Of a stretch of DNA of 64,000 nucleotides, positions 1-12,400 are shown piece by piece (positions within the stretch are counted from its first letter, which is position 1; each line of letters begins with the position of its first letter). The stretch covers positions 3,038,001 through 3,102,000 of the forward strand of contig OZ038458.1 of assembly GCA_964036195.1 (NCBI GenBank). Reading direction: 5' to 3'. Made by a program: the position numbers and the translations under genes. A model generated the notes under the pieces. That model did no database searches and had not been told where the DNA came from. It saw only the letters and a list, made by a program, of their open reading frames with translations. This DNA comes from Sphaerolaimus hirsutus. Taxonomy: Eukaryota; Nematoda; Chromadorea; Monhysterida; Sphaerolaimidae.

Positions 1-39
1 CAGGCGCGGCAGGTATTTTGCTCTTTTTTTGAGCTAATG

Positions 40-304
40 GTATACTCGGCGGACTGCAAAGTATGCGCCAAAAATTACTTATGTCATGGTCGATAACGCG
101 CGATCACGATACTTATATATGCACTTTCATGAAAAATAAAAAATATTTTAAAAAGAAAAAGGTGGAGTCACGTACAAACGATGAATGTTTTTTCCCGAAA
201 TGTTTTTTCTTTTTTGCTGTAACGATTTTTTATTATTAATGATGACGTCACGATGGAGTATTTCCCTCAGAAAAATACATAGAGTGCGGTCTGCCGAGTA
301 TATC
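40..304. repeat. TATACTC-family inverted-repeat element
   Basis: GTATACTCGGCGGACTGCAA at the left and a returning GCGGTCTGCCGAGTATAT at the right, with a TGACGTCACGATGG core near 243. Related copies or ends occur at 23097, 31993, 45857, 61087, 62813 and 63590. Confidence 0.7.
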
Positions 305-463
305 TTCTTTTTTTTTGGGGGGGGTTACTGGTGACTACTTGACGCCTGGCGCTAGTTTCGTACGCTTTTCTGGGACTGGGGTGTCCCTACTTATCGGTAA
401 CATTTAGGGGTCATGAACATTGATGGATGTTCAAATTCCCGGTGGGGCGTTATTACCTAAATT

Positions 464-873
464 CAGGGACGTAGCCATGATTTTTGAGCGGGAGGGCGGA
501 TTGTATACGGACCCCGGCGAACGGGGGTGGCGCCCTAAAATTTAACCCCTGTAGTAAGGGAATGGCGCCATGGCGTCCGGCCATTTGTAGGTGCCACGCC
601 ATGGCGCCACTGGCGTTGGCATTGGCGCCAAAGACCGCCGTATATGTCTATATTTTTCATATATTTACAGCGACGTGGACAGGATTGAGTGCATTTTTAC
701 AGGATTTAGGCTGCCGAGACCGGCCAGCCGTTAATACCTATCGCGTGGGGGGAAATGCGCGCTTGTGCGCAAAAAATTTTCAAATTGCCAACAAAATGGC
801 TTTACGAAAGTGACATTTCTGGCATATTTTTTGTCCGGCCCGGGAAGGGGGCTCCCACCTGGCTACGTCCTTG
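464..873. mobile_element. hAT-like MITE, GGCGCC family
   Basis: Termini CAGGGACGTAGCC and GGCTACGTCCTTG, flanked by CCTAAATT/CCTAAATC (7 of 8 match). Inside are a G-run next to GAGCGGG, a GGCGCCATGGCG cluster and a GCGCGCTTGTGCGC palindrome. It is the first of at least eight copies in the window. Confidence 0.85.
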
Positions 874-2062
874 CCTAAATCCCGTTTTGACACCAAAAAA
901 ACGTGGCACTCTGTAATGATGCCAGAAATTGCCTACCGGTAGGGTTCACCAGGATTCTGACCTTGAGTTGGTTTGCGGGGTAAAGCCAAAATTTACCTGG
1001 GGTAGATTTTTTTCGGCCGTTTTCTCAGTTTGGGGATGTTTTTTTATTGAATTTAGCTTTGATAATACAAAACATTCACAAACAAATTGTTGCTTGATTT
1101 TGCGTGTGAATATGGTGCGGACTAAAAATAGACTTTTACCACCGCAGTAGAGATATTGCTAAAAATTTCTGCATTTTGGGGGCACAAGAATATAAAATGG
1201 AAGCTGTTTTGTGTTTGCTGTTGGGTTGTGATATAGCTCTATGAGGGGACACATAGCTGAAAATTTTTCTGTGGGGGGGGGCTCGCGCGGGCAAAATATA
1301 TAGGCTTGTTCAAGGTAAAGATTGGTGAATGGGGAAAAATCGCCTTTAATAGGTTAAACGCGCGCGCTCTACGGGAACCCCATTTTCAACCACAAACTAC
1401 CAAAAAACCCTCAAGCCAACTTTAACCCCCTCTTAACCCCCCATTACCCCCCTCTCAGCGACGTTGGCTCGCTGCGCGACGGGCGGCGCTCCCCCCGGCC
1501 GGAGCCAGGTGCCCGGGGATGGGGGGGTCGCGACCGCCCCTGGTACGGCGGCCAACCCCCCAGGGATGACAGCAGGGACAGGAGCCCTGCCAGGAGGAGG
1601 AGGTATTAGGGGGGTTGGGGGGGGGTGTTTCTGTGAATGGAGAAGTGAGAGTGCAGTTGTGAAATAATGGGAAGTGAGACGTAAAAAGTGAAACGTTAAA
1701 AACGTAGTAAAATGACAAGTGAAACGTAAAAAAAAACGAAGTAAATCAAAGTGAAAAGTACTTCTCCACTTGCGGAATTGGCACCCGGCCCTGTGATGGT
1801 GGTGTGTTTGTGTGTGTAAGGCATTTTTCGAATGTTATTTTTTCAAAGTGAGTGATGTTGATTTTTTAAATTGTGTTAAACTGGATTTTGGAGCTTATTA
1901 CAAAAAAAAGAAAGATAAAAATATGGTTCGAAAAAACTGGCCGATGGAGGGTTCGCAGTGGCTGAATGATTCTGGATTAGCTGAGTTGTGTTGTTAAAAT
2001 ATGTTGATTTAAAAAAAATTCCATTATTTAATAATTGATAACTATCTGACTGTAACTATGTA
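874..2062. other. Intergenic, no gene seen
   Basis: The stretch holds a C-rich block at 1370-1660 and an AAGTGG-family half-element at about 1680-1796 ending CCACTTGCGGAATTGGCACC. Short frames on both strands show no family signature. Confidence 0.6.
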
Positions 2063-2070
2063 TCTGACAC

Positions 2071-5000
2071 TAGGGTTGGTAATTTCAAAATTTTCGGTTA
2101 CGGTTCTCGGGTCCAAAAGATTTCGGTTCGGATATCGGTTCTCGGTTCCTCAGAATTTTCGGTTCCGGTTCTCAAGTTCGGTTCCGGTTCGGTTCTTTCG
2201 GTTCCGAAATGTCCAAAATTTCAGTTCCGGCTAATAAAATTGTCGGATATTGGGTCATTATCTCCTGAATCCCACAGTAACCACCCTCGAATTACCTTCA
2301 GGTCTGAAAGGGCTTTGAAGAAAAAAAACCTCGAAATATCCCCACCCAAAATAAGTGTACAGACAATGTCAATTGCCAATGTAGTTTGTGATCTGTGTAA
2401 TCAGAATTTAAGTCCATCTGATCTACCTACATAAATAATAATAAGTCAATAGACACTTATATTTACACGTTGGTTATTATTGCATTTTAATACGTCTGTG
2501 CACGTTAAAAACAACAAATAAGTAGGAGTTCAAAAAATTCTGGCGAAATAATACCCCCCGCCCCTTTGAAATACCACCTCCCTCAAATTACACCCCACTC
2601 AACACGTGCACTCTGGAAATAATGCTGGGGGTATTTCGAGGTAAATATAGAGTGACAGCCACACCATTGAATATATTTTACAAGGAATTGCGAGTATGGG
2701 ACCCATTTCCTAATACCTAATACATCTGTGCAATGGAAAAATGCGCTTGCGCGCAATATGTTTGGCATATGACCTCGCAAGATATTACAGAAAGTTGTAT
2801 TTTTCTGGGTAATGATACATACATTTCGGTTCTTTCGGGTATTAAGTTCGGTTCCGGGTATAAGTGCCGGTTCTCGGTTCCGGTTCGGGTATTTTCTTCG
2901 GTTCCGGTTCACGGTTCTCGGTTCCAAAATACGCTTGGAACCGCGGTTCGGTTCGGTTTGGGTCGGTTCGGGGTCCCAACCATAGCATAAATCGAGGGTG
3001 GCATTTTAGGGGGGGGGGGTCGCCAAACTTTGATGTCGTCCCATTCTGTCGTACATTGGCTGATTTTGATGCCCGTCGAGTATGTTGGGGTTTGGGGTTG
3101 GGGCAACGACCAAATTTTTTTGTTTGCTCGAATAATCCCCCAGTCCCGAGAAGGGGGGGTCTATACAAAGGTGTTCATTTTACATGGCCTATCTTGTCAA
3201 TCGAGTTTGAAGATCGATAACTCGGCCATTTCTGGTCCGATGTTGACCATTCAACACTTAAAATGATCAGCAAGATTTGTAGATTCCATTTTTGATAGAT
3301 TCCATTTTTGTAGATTCCAGTCGGCTTAGTGATGTCTAAATTATTTATGCCGATTTGACCAGGTTTTTAAATGCGAAAAGGAATTTTTCTGAACATGCCA
3401 TCGTATACATTAGACCACGAGAAGTCGTAAACTGGTGGACAATTTAAATGGAAAATTGACCACATAAATTTTCGAAATATTCTCATGTGCAAATGATCAG
3501 CCCAATCTGGCTAAAATTTTGTGTGAATGTGGGGCCAACATTTATTTACATTGTCCCCAAATAACACCCCCCAGCACCCCCCTGGTTAGTCGTGACAGCC
3601 TTCTATATATTTTTTCCGATTTTTTTTCTGGCCAATATAAATGGAAAATTTTGGAATCCCACACAGAATATTGCTGCGGGAAAGCGCGCTGCCATTTTTG
3701 GCATGCTGCCAACACAAGCATTAGATACGCTTGTGCTGGCAGTTTTTTGATGGAAAAAAAATCACTAATGGCTCGCTCAGAGCCGCACATAGGTTGCAGG
3801 GTGATTTTTACCTGCTGCTGTCCCCACACTGCTGCTGCCTCACAAAAATCCATCCTAATTTGCAGATATCAGCCACTTCATGACATTCAAACATATTAAG
3901 AACTTTATAAGTGCAAACATTTTGATTGTGATTGCAAAAACCACAAATTTACACTTTCTGGGAATGACCTCTTCATCTGTCTGGCCCATTTACACAAAAT
4001 ACAGGACACATTTCCAGTTGTCCCCTGGTATATGTTTAACAGATAATTGTTGCCTGAATTCAATGGGCACTAGCATTTAATGATTTGCATGCAGATGCTG
4101 CAGAGGCCGGTCACGCTTTTACGGAAATGCTGTCTTTGAACAGTGGTATTTCCACTGATCGCCATAAATGCAATCTTCATGCAACAATGTGGTGCAGGAC
4201 CAGCCACATGTTGCTCATGACACTTAGGAAGCCAGTCCTGGCCACCATGTGCTGTATCATAAGCCTGGGGCTGTGTAAGACACATTAGTTCCAATATATG
4301 TTTTGTTCAAAAAAATATTTCAGGTTTGATCTTCAGCAAAATTTTGGTGTAGGGATTGCGTCGGTTGTGAGGGGGTGGAATAGTTGCAGGAAGTTACCAT
4401 CTCATATGTCCCAAAAAATCAGTGGCCTAAACCATCCCAAACACATTTTATAAATAAATCAAATTACGGCCTGAACAAAAATTTGTATGGATTTTCCATT
4501 TATATTGACCAGAAAAAAAGTGTAAAAAAAAAAATATTTTCAGCAACAAGGGTGGCCTGAGGGGGTGCCACTTTGGTTATATATAGTATATACTTTGGGT
4601 CACCCTCACACTAAGTGACAGCCTGATGGCTTGCTTGTGTGATTTTTAAAATGTTATTTTGTGAATTTTCCATTTATATTGTCCACCAGTTTATGCCAAA
4701 TGAATGAGTTCAATATCTCTTTCCAATCAAAAGTTAGAGCACTTCAAACTTTTCCCTCCCATCCACATAAATCACCACATGAACAGCGATGCACGCAAAT
4801 TCAAAAGTTCATATCTCGACCATTTATTGGCCGATTTTTCGTCAATGAACACTTAAAATGATCAGAATGACCCGAAGATTTCATTTTCATTGTCAATTCA
4901 TCCATATATTTAATCAGACTTCCCATACAATAAAAAAATGCGAAATCTTATGTGTAATTATCATGATGAAATAATATATGGATTTTAATCATTTTAAGTG

Positions 5001-5579
5001 ATCATTGACGAAAATCAGCCAAGAAATGGTCGAGATATGGACTTTTGAATTTGTGTACATCACTCTTTATGTGGATGGGAGGGAAGAGTTTGAAGTGCTA
5101 TAACTTTTGATTGGAAAGAGATATTGAACTCATTCTCTTGGTATACGACTTCTCATGGTCTAAGGTATACGATGGCATGTTCAGAAAAGAAATTTTTCGC
5201 GTTTAAAAATCGGGTCAAATCGGCATAAAGAATTATACAACACTGAGCCGACCTGAAAAATAGAATCTACAAACTTTGCCGATCATTTTAAGTGTTGAAC
5301 GGTCAAAATCGGCCAAGAAATGGCCGAGTTATTGATCTTCAAACTTAATTGACAAGATTGGCCATGTAAAATGACCACCTTTTTATTGACCCCCCGTATC
5401 TCGGGACTGGGGGATTATTCAAGAAAACAAAAAAATTGGTCGTTGCCCCGACCCCAAACCCTAACATACTCGAAGGGCATCAAAATCGGCCAATGTATGA
5501 CAGAATGGGACGACATCAAAGTTTGGTGACCCCCCCCCCCTAATATGACACCCTCGATTTATGCGTGGTCCCAACCCTA
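2071..5579. mobile_element. hAT-like element (TAGGGTTGG...CCAACCCTA) with nested giant palindrome
   Basis: Flanked by a perfect TCTGACAC duplication at 2063-2070 and 5580-5587. The host part is rich in CGGTTCCGGTTCTCGG. Its right end has been pushed away by the insertion at 2982-5566. Confidence 0.8.
2982..5566. mobile_element. 2.6-kb palindromic element with 10-bp target duplication
   Basis: Ends ATAGCATAAATCGAGGGTGG and its inverse CACCCTCGATTTATGCGT, flanked on both sides by GGTCCCAACC (2972-2981, 5567-5576). Arms match over roughly a kilobase (for example TTTTGATGCCC, CCCCAGTCCCGAG). A 9-10 bp duplication is usual for Mutator-like elements. No transposase was recognised; the frames in it are short. 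Related ends occur at 13940 and 51372. Confidence 0.75.
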
Positions 5580-5670
5580 TCTGACACTGCGGATGATCAT
5601 TGTTGTAGGCATGACTGTGTTTGCCTCTGTGTAGTTTTGATACTTTTGAAAAGACAAGTATGAATAGTTA

Positions 5671-6818
5671 CAGGACCGATCACTCACATCCGACCATGAG
5701 CGATTTTTTTAGACAATCATTCACCACCCTCGAACTAGGGCATATCGGCCGGGTCTGTTCCATGAAAAATAAAGTTCAAACATTTGCCTAAAAAAGTATA
5801 TGGGCACCCCCTGGCTGGAACCCACTTTGGGCCGTGTAAACGGCCCACATTTTTTTATACTCGTTTTGGCTGATCACTCAAGTCCGACTGCGAGTGATAA
5901 TCAACTAAAATCCTGCTTTTCAAGGCTGAATTTTGGCCTGAAATACAGTGCATGTTCATGGCGAATTGCCAAATGCAACTTCAATGGCTTTTTTAGCGAT
6001 AAAAATAGGATAATGATATCTTTTTAGTTTGTATTGATTTGTATGGCGGAACACACTTCGTCAGAATTTTTATCGCAGCAATTTTTAACACTGCAAAACG
6101 AAACTATGAAAACACTTCCACATTAAAGAGAAAGCCAGAGGCATTTTTTTTAAACTTTCCCCGCTCAAATGCCAAATAAATCAAATTTGAGAAAACGCGA
6201 GGTGAAATTGTTAAAACCTCGCTACATTTCCCTCAGTACTAATTTTCTTCCCAGAACGAAATAAGTAACATCTCCAAAGTTCGCCTCACACGTTCTCAAA
6301 TTTGATATATTTGGCATTTGAGCGGGGAAAGTTTTTAAAAAATGCCTCTAGCTTTCTCTTTAATGTGGAAGCGTTTTCATAGCTTCATTTTGCAGCGTTA
6401 AAAATTACTGCGATAAAAATTCTGACGAAGTGTGTTCCGCCATACAAATCAATACAAACTAAAAAATATCATTTTTTATCATATTTTATCGCTAAAAAAG
6501 CCATTGAAGTTGCATTTGGCAATTCACCATGAACATGTTCTGTATTTCAAGCAAAAATTCTGCCTGAAAAGCAGGATTTTAGTTGATTATCACTCGCAGT
6601 CGGACTTGGAGTGATCAGCCAAAAAGAATATAAAAAATATATGGGCCATTTACACGGCCCAAGGTGGGTTCCAGCCAGGTGGTGCCCATATACTTTTTTA
6701 GGCAAATGTTTGAACTTTATTTTTCATGGAACAGACCCAACCGAAATGCCCTAGTTCTGGGGTGGTGAATAATTTTCTAAAAAAATCGCTCATGGTCGGA
6801 TGTGAGTGATCGGTCCTG
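5671..6818. mobile_element. 1.15-kb palindromic element flanked by TA
   Basis: CAGGACCGATCACTCACATC and its inverse bound a near-complete palindrome, with TA at both borders, suggesting a Tc1/mariner-type MITE. Inner matches include AGGCAAATGTTTGAACTTTA and GGCGGAACACACTTCGTCAG. Confidence 0.75.
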
Positions 6819-6820
6819 TA

Positions 6821-7374
6821 CACTCCGGGGAAAAATGTCTATATTCCTGGCCAGGAACAAAAAAATCAATGTCTCCCCAATTAATGTGCGACCTGTTTTG
6901 GGATATAAATACATGGGATCAATTCTCGTAGATTAGGGTTTCTTTATGCCACATGTCGATTTTAGCTTTCTAGGTGCTTTGTTTGCTCGTTTGACGGCCA
7001 TCCAAGTCAAATTTCCGGTAGTAAAGGGTCTTCCCCGTTTGTGTGAAAACATTGTAACAAAATAAAAACATGTTAAAACAATAAAAAAGAGTTGCGTGCC
7101 GGTCTTATTTACCATTCTAACAAATTTTTTCTTTGTTATAATGTTTTCCACAAAATCGGTGAAGACTTTTTACTACCGGAAATTTGACTTTGGATGGCCG
7201 TCAAACGAGCAACAAAGCACCTAGAAAGCTAAAAATCGACATTGTGCATAAAGGCACTCTAATCTACGAGAATTGATCCCATGTATATCCCGACACAGGT
7301 CGCACATTAATTGGGGAGACATTGATTTTTTTTTTGTTCCTGGCCAGGAACATAAAGACATTTTTCCTGGAGTG
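6821..7374. mobile_element. 550-bp palindromic element flanked by TA
   Basis: CACTCCGGGGAAAAATGTC and GACATTTTTCCTGGAGTG are the ends, with TA at 6819 and 7375. It begins at the TA that closes the preceding element. Inner arms contain CCTGGCCAGGAAC and ATTAATTGGGGAGACATTGA. Confidence 0.8.
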
Positions 7375-7598
7375 TATGTGCTGCAACAGCGATAAGCCAA
7401 ACCACCATTTTAGTTCTTGAGAAAAATCTCCCGCCGATTTTACTTTGTGATTTGATTACTGAACATAAATCTTAAAATACACTATATTCATTTGAGTGTG
7501 TTTTAAAAATATTTTGTCGCGTCTCCTGTATTTTTAGAATGTTACACTACACCAAAAGTAGCGTGTACTTTGTCGGATTTGTTGTTTTCGCCTACGAT

Positions 7599-8049
7599 CA
7601 GGGACGTATCCAGGATTTTTGAGCGGGGGGGGGGCTGCTTGTTTACGGGGGGCGGGCGAACGGGGGGGCTCAGCCCCCCCTAAAATTTTTCCTATATAGG
7701 GACGGAATGGCGTTTTGGCGCTAGCGCCATACAAAGGCGCCACGCCATGGCGCTATTGGCGTTGGCGCCAGCGCTAGGAACCGCTTTGTATGTATGTGAA
7801 TATGCATACATATACAGCGAAATTTGGAAAAATCTGTTCATTTCCAAGGAAATTGGTTTTCAGGGGCCGATCCGCTGTAAATACAATGCATGGGCAAGAA
7901 ATTGCGCGCTTGCGCGCAAAAAGTTTTAAGAAACATCGAAAAAATATATAGGAAAAGTGGCATTTTCCGGGACTTTTTAGGTCTCACCCCCGGGAAGGGG
8001 GGGGGGGCTGCAGCCCCCCCCCCGCCCCCCCCCCCTGGATACGTCCTTG
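7599..8049. mobile_element. hAT-like MITE, GGCGCC family
   Basis: CAGGGACGTATCCAGG ... CCTGGATACGTCCTTG with a perfect CCTACGAT duplication at 7591 and 8050. Confidence 0.9.
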
Positions 8050-8426
8050 CCTACGATGGATTAATAAAACTTGTTTTCACGTGTTTTCTATTAGTCTATT
8101 TGTATCTGAATATAAATAATTGACATTGACAATATGATATTTCCTTTAAAATACACTATAAATTATCAAAAATCGAAACATTCAATTTCGCTGTTTACGA
8201 GTTATATACCTCACTACATCATCCGTGATGTCAGTAACTATTGCAAACTGTTTGAAAAAGTGTTTACATTTATAAGTGTTAAACAGTGTTTACACAAGTG
8301 TGTTATACTTAGGTCTTCCGAATATCCGAATTTTCGCTTTTTTTCGAAAAAGTTCATAGCAATTCATATGAAAACTCGCGAAAAAATTAGAAAATGTTTT
8401 CGAATTACTGTTTGCCGTCGTTAGAT

Positions 8427-8638
8427 CAGGGGCCAGTTCCGCAAGTGGAAAAGTTAAGAGTTAAAATTTAAAAGTTGAGTAAAATGACAAATGACAAGTT
8501 ATGAGTAAAGTTAAGAGTTAAGAGTTCAGTAAAACGACAAATGATTTTACTCAACTCTTAACTTTTAACTTTACTCTTAACTTATAATTTATCATTTTAC
8601 TCAACTCTTAACTTTTCCACTTGCGGAACCGGCACCTG
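8427..8638. mobile_element. Solo AAGTGG-family element, intergenic
   Basis: CAGGGGCCAGTTCCGCAAGTGG at the left and CCACTTGCGGAACCGGCACCTG at the right enclose inverted TTAAGAG arrays. It is a 212-bp, non-intronic copy of the element forming CTNNBL1 intron 6. Here the right end is CACCTG rather than CCCCAG. No convincing flanking duplication was seen. Confidence 0.8.
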
Positions 8639-8952
8639 TACTATCAATTTTGACCAAAGCTGCCCGCTCAATAAAATGGTTCATATTTTGCCTGAATCAG
8701 ATCAAAGCGTTCCAATTCTATCAATTCCCGAAAAAATCTCCCACATTCCATCAAACGCTTTACACACCAGTTGACCAGTACACCAAATGTCTACTGGTTC
8801 CCATCCCTATTCAAGATTGGTCACGAATACAAGCGCCAGGGTAATGAAGTTAATATTAAGTTTATATGTGTATTTATACAAAAATGCGTCAAACCTCGTG
8901 AGCAAGCCTTGAATTGGGACGGGAACCAGTTGACATTTTTGTCTCGTGTAGT

Positions 8953-9372
8953 TAGGGTTCAAACGGATCCCCGATCCGGATCCCGTGAAATTCCGGGATT
9001 TAGCAGTCCCGATCCCGATCCCGAAACTTTTCAAATCCCGATCCCGAGAAACTCCAACGTCCGGGATCCCGATCCCGGAAAAATTAGTGGAAATTATCAA
9101 AAGTGAAAAATGACGTTTTTGCATGCAAAAATGTGAACGCAAACCCCCAGCGTTCATTTTATGCCACGTTTCTGGCATCCAACAGTGTTTTTAGACCTTT
9201 ATGAACAACTGTGGATGCCAAAACATTGGCCAAAATCTCTATCCCAAGACCCCAATCCCGATCCCGAAAAAATGCCAATCCCGATCCCGTGACCCCAATC
9301 CCGGCTAATCCCGATCCCGATCCCGAAATCTCAAAAAACCAATCCCGATAAGTCAATCCCGTTTGAACCCTA
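8953..9372. mobile_element. hAT-like MITE, GGGATC family
   Basis: TAGGGTTCAAACGGAT ... CCGTTTGAACCCTA with a perfect CGTGTAGT duplication. The arms are runs of CCCGATCCCGAT. The core contains GGATGCCAG, GCATAAAATGAACGC-type sequence and the palindrome CATTTTTGCATGCAAAAATG or close variants. It ends 78 bases before the TAK1 start codon. Confidence 0.9.
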
Positions 9373-9450
9373 CGTGTAGTTCCGTCTGAAAAACCCCAAT
9401 CAACATGAAGCACCAGTGCCAAACTCTGACCACCCCCCAGCTCCCCTGGG

Positions 9451-12400
9451 ATGGCTTTGGGCCCGCTGCAGCTGTGCATCAGCGACGACATGCTGCTGGA
9501 CAGGCCGCCCTCGCAGCACCCAGTGCCCGACGGCGGGCAAGTGCCCGACTGCCCGGGGCCCGCCAACCAGGTGCCCTGTGTCAAGTACAGTGACGTGAAG
9601 AGCTTGCAGGTGGGTCACGCGATAGGCCCCACGCACGCTTAGTTGACATCGACACCAAATGTCAACTGGTTCCGTTCCTTATTCAAAGATTGCCTATGAA
9701 CGTCGTTCGTCCACTCGTCAGCAAGCTTTGAATCGGGATCGGCACCAGTTGACATTTGGTGTCGATGTCAACTAGCGTGTGTGGGCCCATAGTCGCTCTT
9801 TAGTGCTACTGCGGTGCACGGCTTGCAAAATGTTCTTGTTGCACCGTTGGTCGATTTAGCCTGTGAATGCGCTACACTAGTGGACATCGATTGTCGACAC
9901 GTTTGTGTCGATTCAAATTTTAGTTCACGTGTCACAACGATTTCCAACTACGCATGCCACAATGTTGAAAATTTGGTATCCCGGCATTGCATTTCAAGAT
10001 CGTTCTGCGACGCGTGAAACAATATCTGCATTGATATCGACCAGTTAACATTAAAATGTCAACTAGTGCGCGTTGCGCTAAAACGACCAAAAATCATTAG
10101 TGGATTGTGTGACAAGTATATTCAAGGACGTGGGCGGGGGGGCGGCCTGTCATAAAAATTTGCCAGAAATGGCACTTTCCTAAGGCGATGTTGTAGGCAC
10201 CTCAAAAAAATTTTGCGCGCACGCGCGCAAATCGACACCATTGTTTAGTATGTACTTTTAGGGGTCTAAACAGCGTTATGAATATGCCCAAGATGGTCGT
10301 AGTATACTATATATAGATATACATAAGTACCTATATAGTAGACGTTGACGCCAGCGCCAACGCCAATACTGCCATGGCGGTGGCGCCTACAAATGGCGCC
10401 AGCGCCATGGCTCCATTCCTTTACTATAGGGCCAAATTTTAGGGGGGGGGGCGCCGCCCCCTCCCGTTCGCCGGGCTCTGTATACAATCCGTCCCCCTGC
10501 TCAAAAATGCTGCGCACGTCCGTGAGTATATTCAGTTGTGAATTAGGTGTCACCGGTGGGACATTCTTTGCGCAGTGGCTGGGCAATGGAACCTACGGCC
10601 GGGTGGAGAAAGTTATGTGGAGCAAACGAGTGGCCGCTGCAAAAATCGTCGATAACTGTTACAAGAAAGAGTTTCAACAGGAGGTTTGTAATACTTTTCA
10701 TTTCGATAAAGATTTTGAATATTTGATGTGGTTTATTGAAGTATACCGCTTTGAGTTAAGGCGGCTGAAGTTTCTTGAACCGTTTTTAGAAAAAAGCACA
10801 AGCATTGGGACCGTTTTTTAAAATATGGCAACCTATATTGTCAGCACTCATCATTAGGTTAACATTTTGCAAATTATTCCGCTTGCTACATCAAAATTTG
10901 AGGTTTCTTTGTGGCAAATCTGTCATTTCTCTCTAGGGTTCAAACGGGATCGGGATTGATTTTTTAAATTTTCGGGATCGGGATGCGGATGGTTTTTTTA
11001 GTTTTCGGGGTTGAGACCGCGTAATCCCGAACATTATCGGGATTCGGGGGTCGAGATCGGAATACCATTTGAACCCTATTTCTCACTGCTACTACACTTT
11101 CACCCTCGAAATAACCCCCCCCCCCCGCAGCTACAAAACCTGCAAAGTGTGTCCCACCCAAAAGTGGTTTCCCTCTACGCATATTGTCAGCAACCATTGT
11201 GTCTTCTAATGGAATTTATGGAAGATGGTTCATTATTTGTTTTGCTACATGCTGACTGGCGGGTGAAATATAATTGCGGACATTCTATTGATTGGTTCAA
11301 ACAGATTTCAGAGGGCGTGGCCTATTTGCATAAATTGGGTATGGCCCACAGGGATTTGAAGAGCCCAAAGTGAGACTGGGATTTTCTTTTTTTATGATTT
11401 TTCTTTTTTTGTTTATTTGGGTGACAAACTTGCGTGGGCCTTTTCGGAGAAATGTCGCCATATTGGTCCCACACACAACGACACGAAATGTCAACTGGTC
11501 CCATCCTAATTCAAAATATGAAAATATATCTTTAATTTTGATCATTCACGCTATTATTCACGCACTAAGATTGTGTGCCTCAGGGCAGGGCCGTATCCAG
11601 GGGGGGGCGGGGGGGGGGCTGCAGCCCCCCCCCCCCTCCCGGGGAGAGACCAGAAAGTGACCGGAAAATGCGACTTCCTTAACGTCAGCGGAAAAAAATG
11701 CGCGCAAGCGCGCATTCTTCGCCGGACCTAGGGTATTACCATCAGATTTGCTCCATGTGGCCGCAAATCATTATAAATACACTCAATGTTGTGCTTTTTT
11801 CTGTTTTGTATGTATATTTACATACATATACAGCGTTCCATGGCGCTGACGCCAACGCCAATGGCGCCATGGCGTGGCGCCTACCAATGGCGCCAGCGCC
11901 ATGGCGCTATTCCGCCACTATGTAGCTAAAATTTTAGGGGGGGCTGAGCCCCCCCCTCTCGCCGGCCTCCGTAAACAAGCAGCCCCCCCCCCCCGCTCAA
12001 AAATCCTGGATACGTCCCTGCCTCAGGGGTCACGAATGGGGGGTTACCCCCCCCCCCCCGAAACCGCCCAGCTATCTATCTATCCCGAGGCCGCTCAGCT
12101 ATTTATCTATCTAACCCGGAGGCAAATTTTTTGGCTACTACCCGCTAAACCCCCCCCCCCCCCAATCGCCTAGCTATCTACCTATCTGGAGCGATTTTTG
12201 CGAAACTATACCCCAATTTTCGCTCAAAATCGCTATTTTTCATACCTTTTTATAGAATTTCACTTCCAAAATCATGGTTCTGGTTCCTTTTTGCCTATTT
12301 TCAGCAATATTTAGTACTATATGCTATTGTATACCCATTTTGAGCCATTTTACACCTACTTTTAGCGATTTGTCTCCCTTTTCTTCCTTCTATGCCCCGA

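Noticed and set aside
10345-10821. 158-codon open frame reading from a MITE into the kinase exon and beyond
   Set aside because: Only 10576-10683 is kinase. The left part is the GGCGCC-family MITE and the right part lies past a GT donor.
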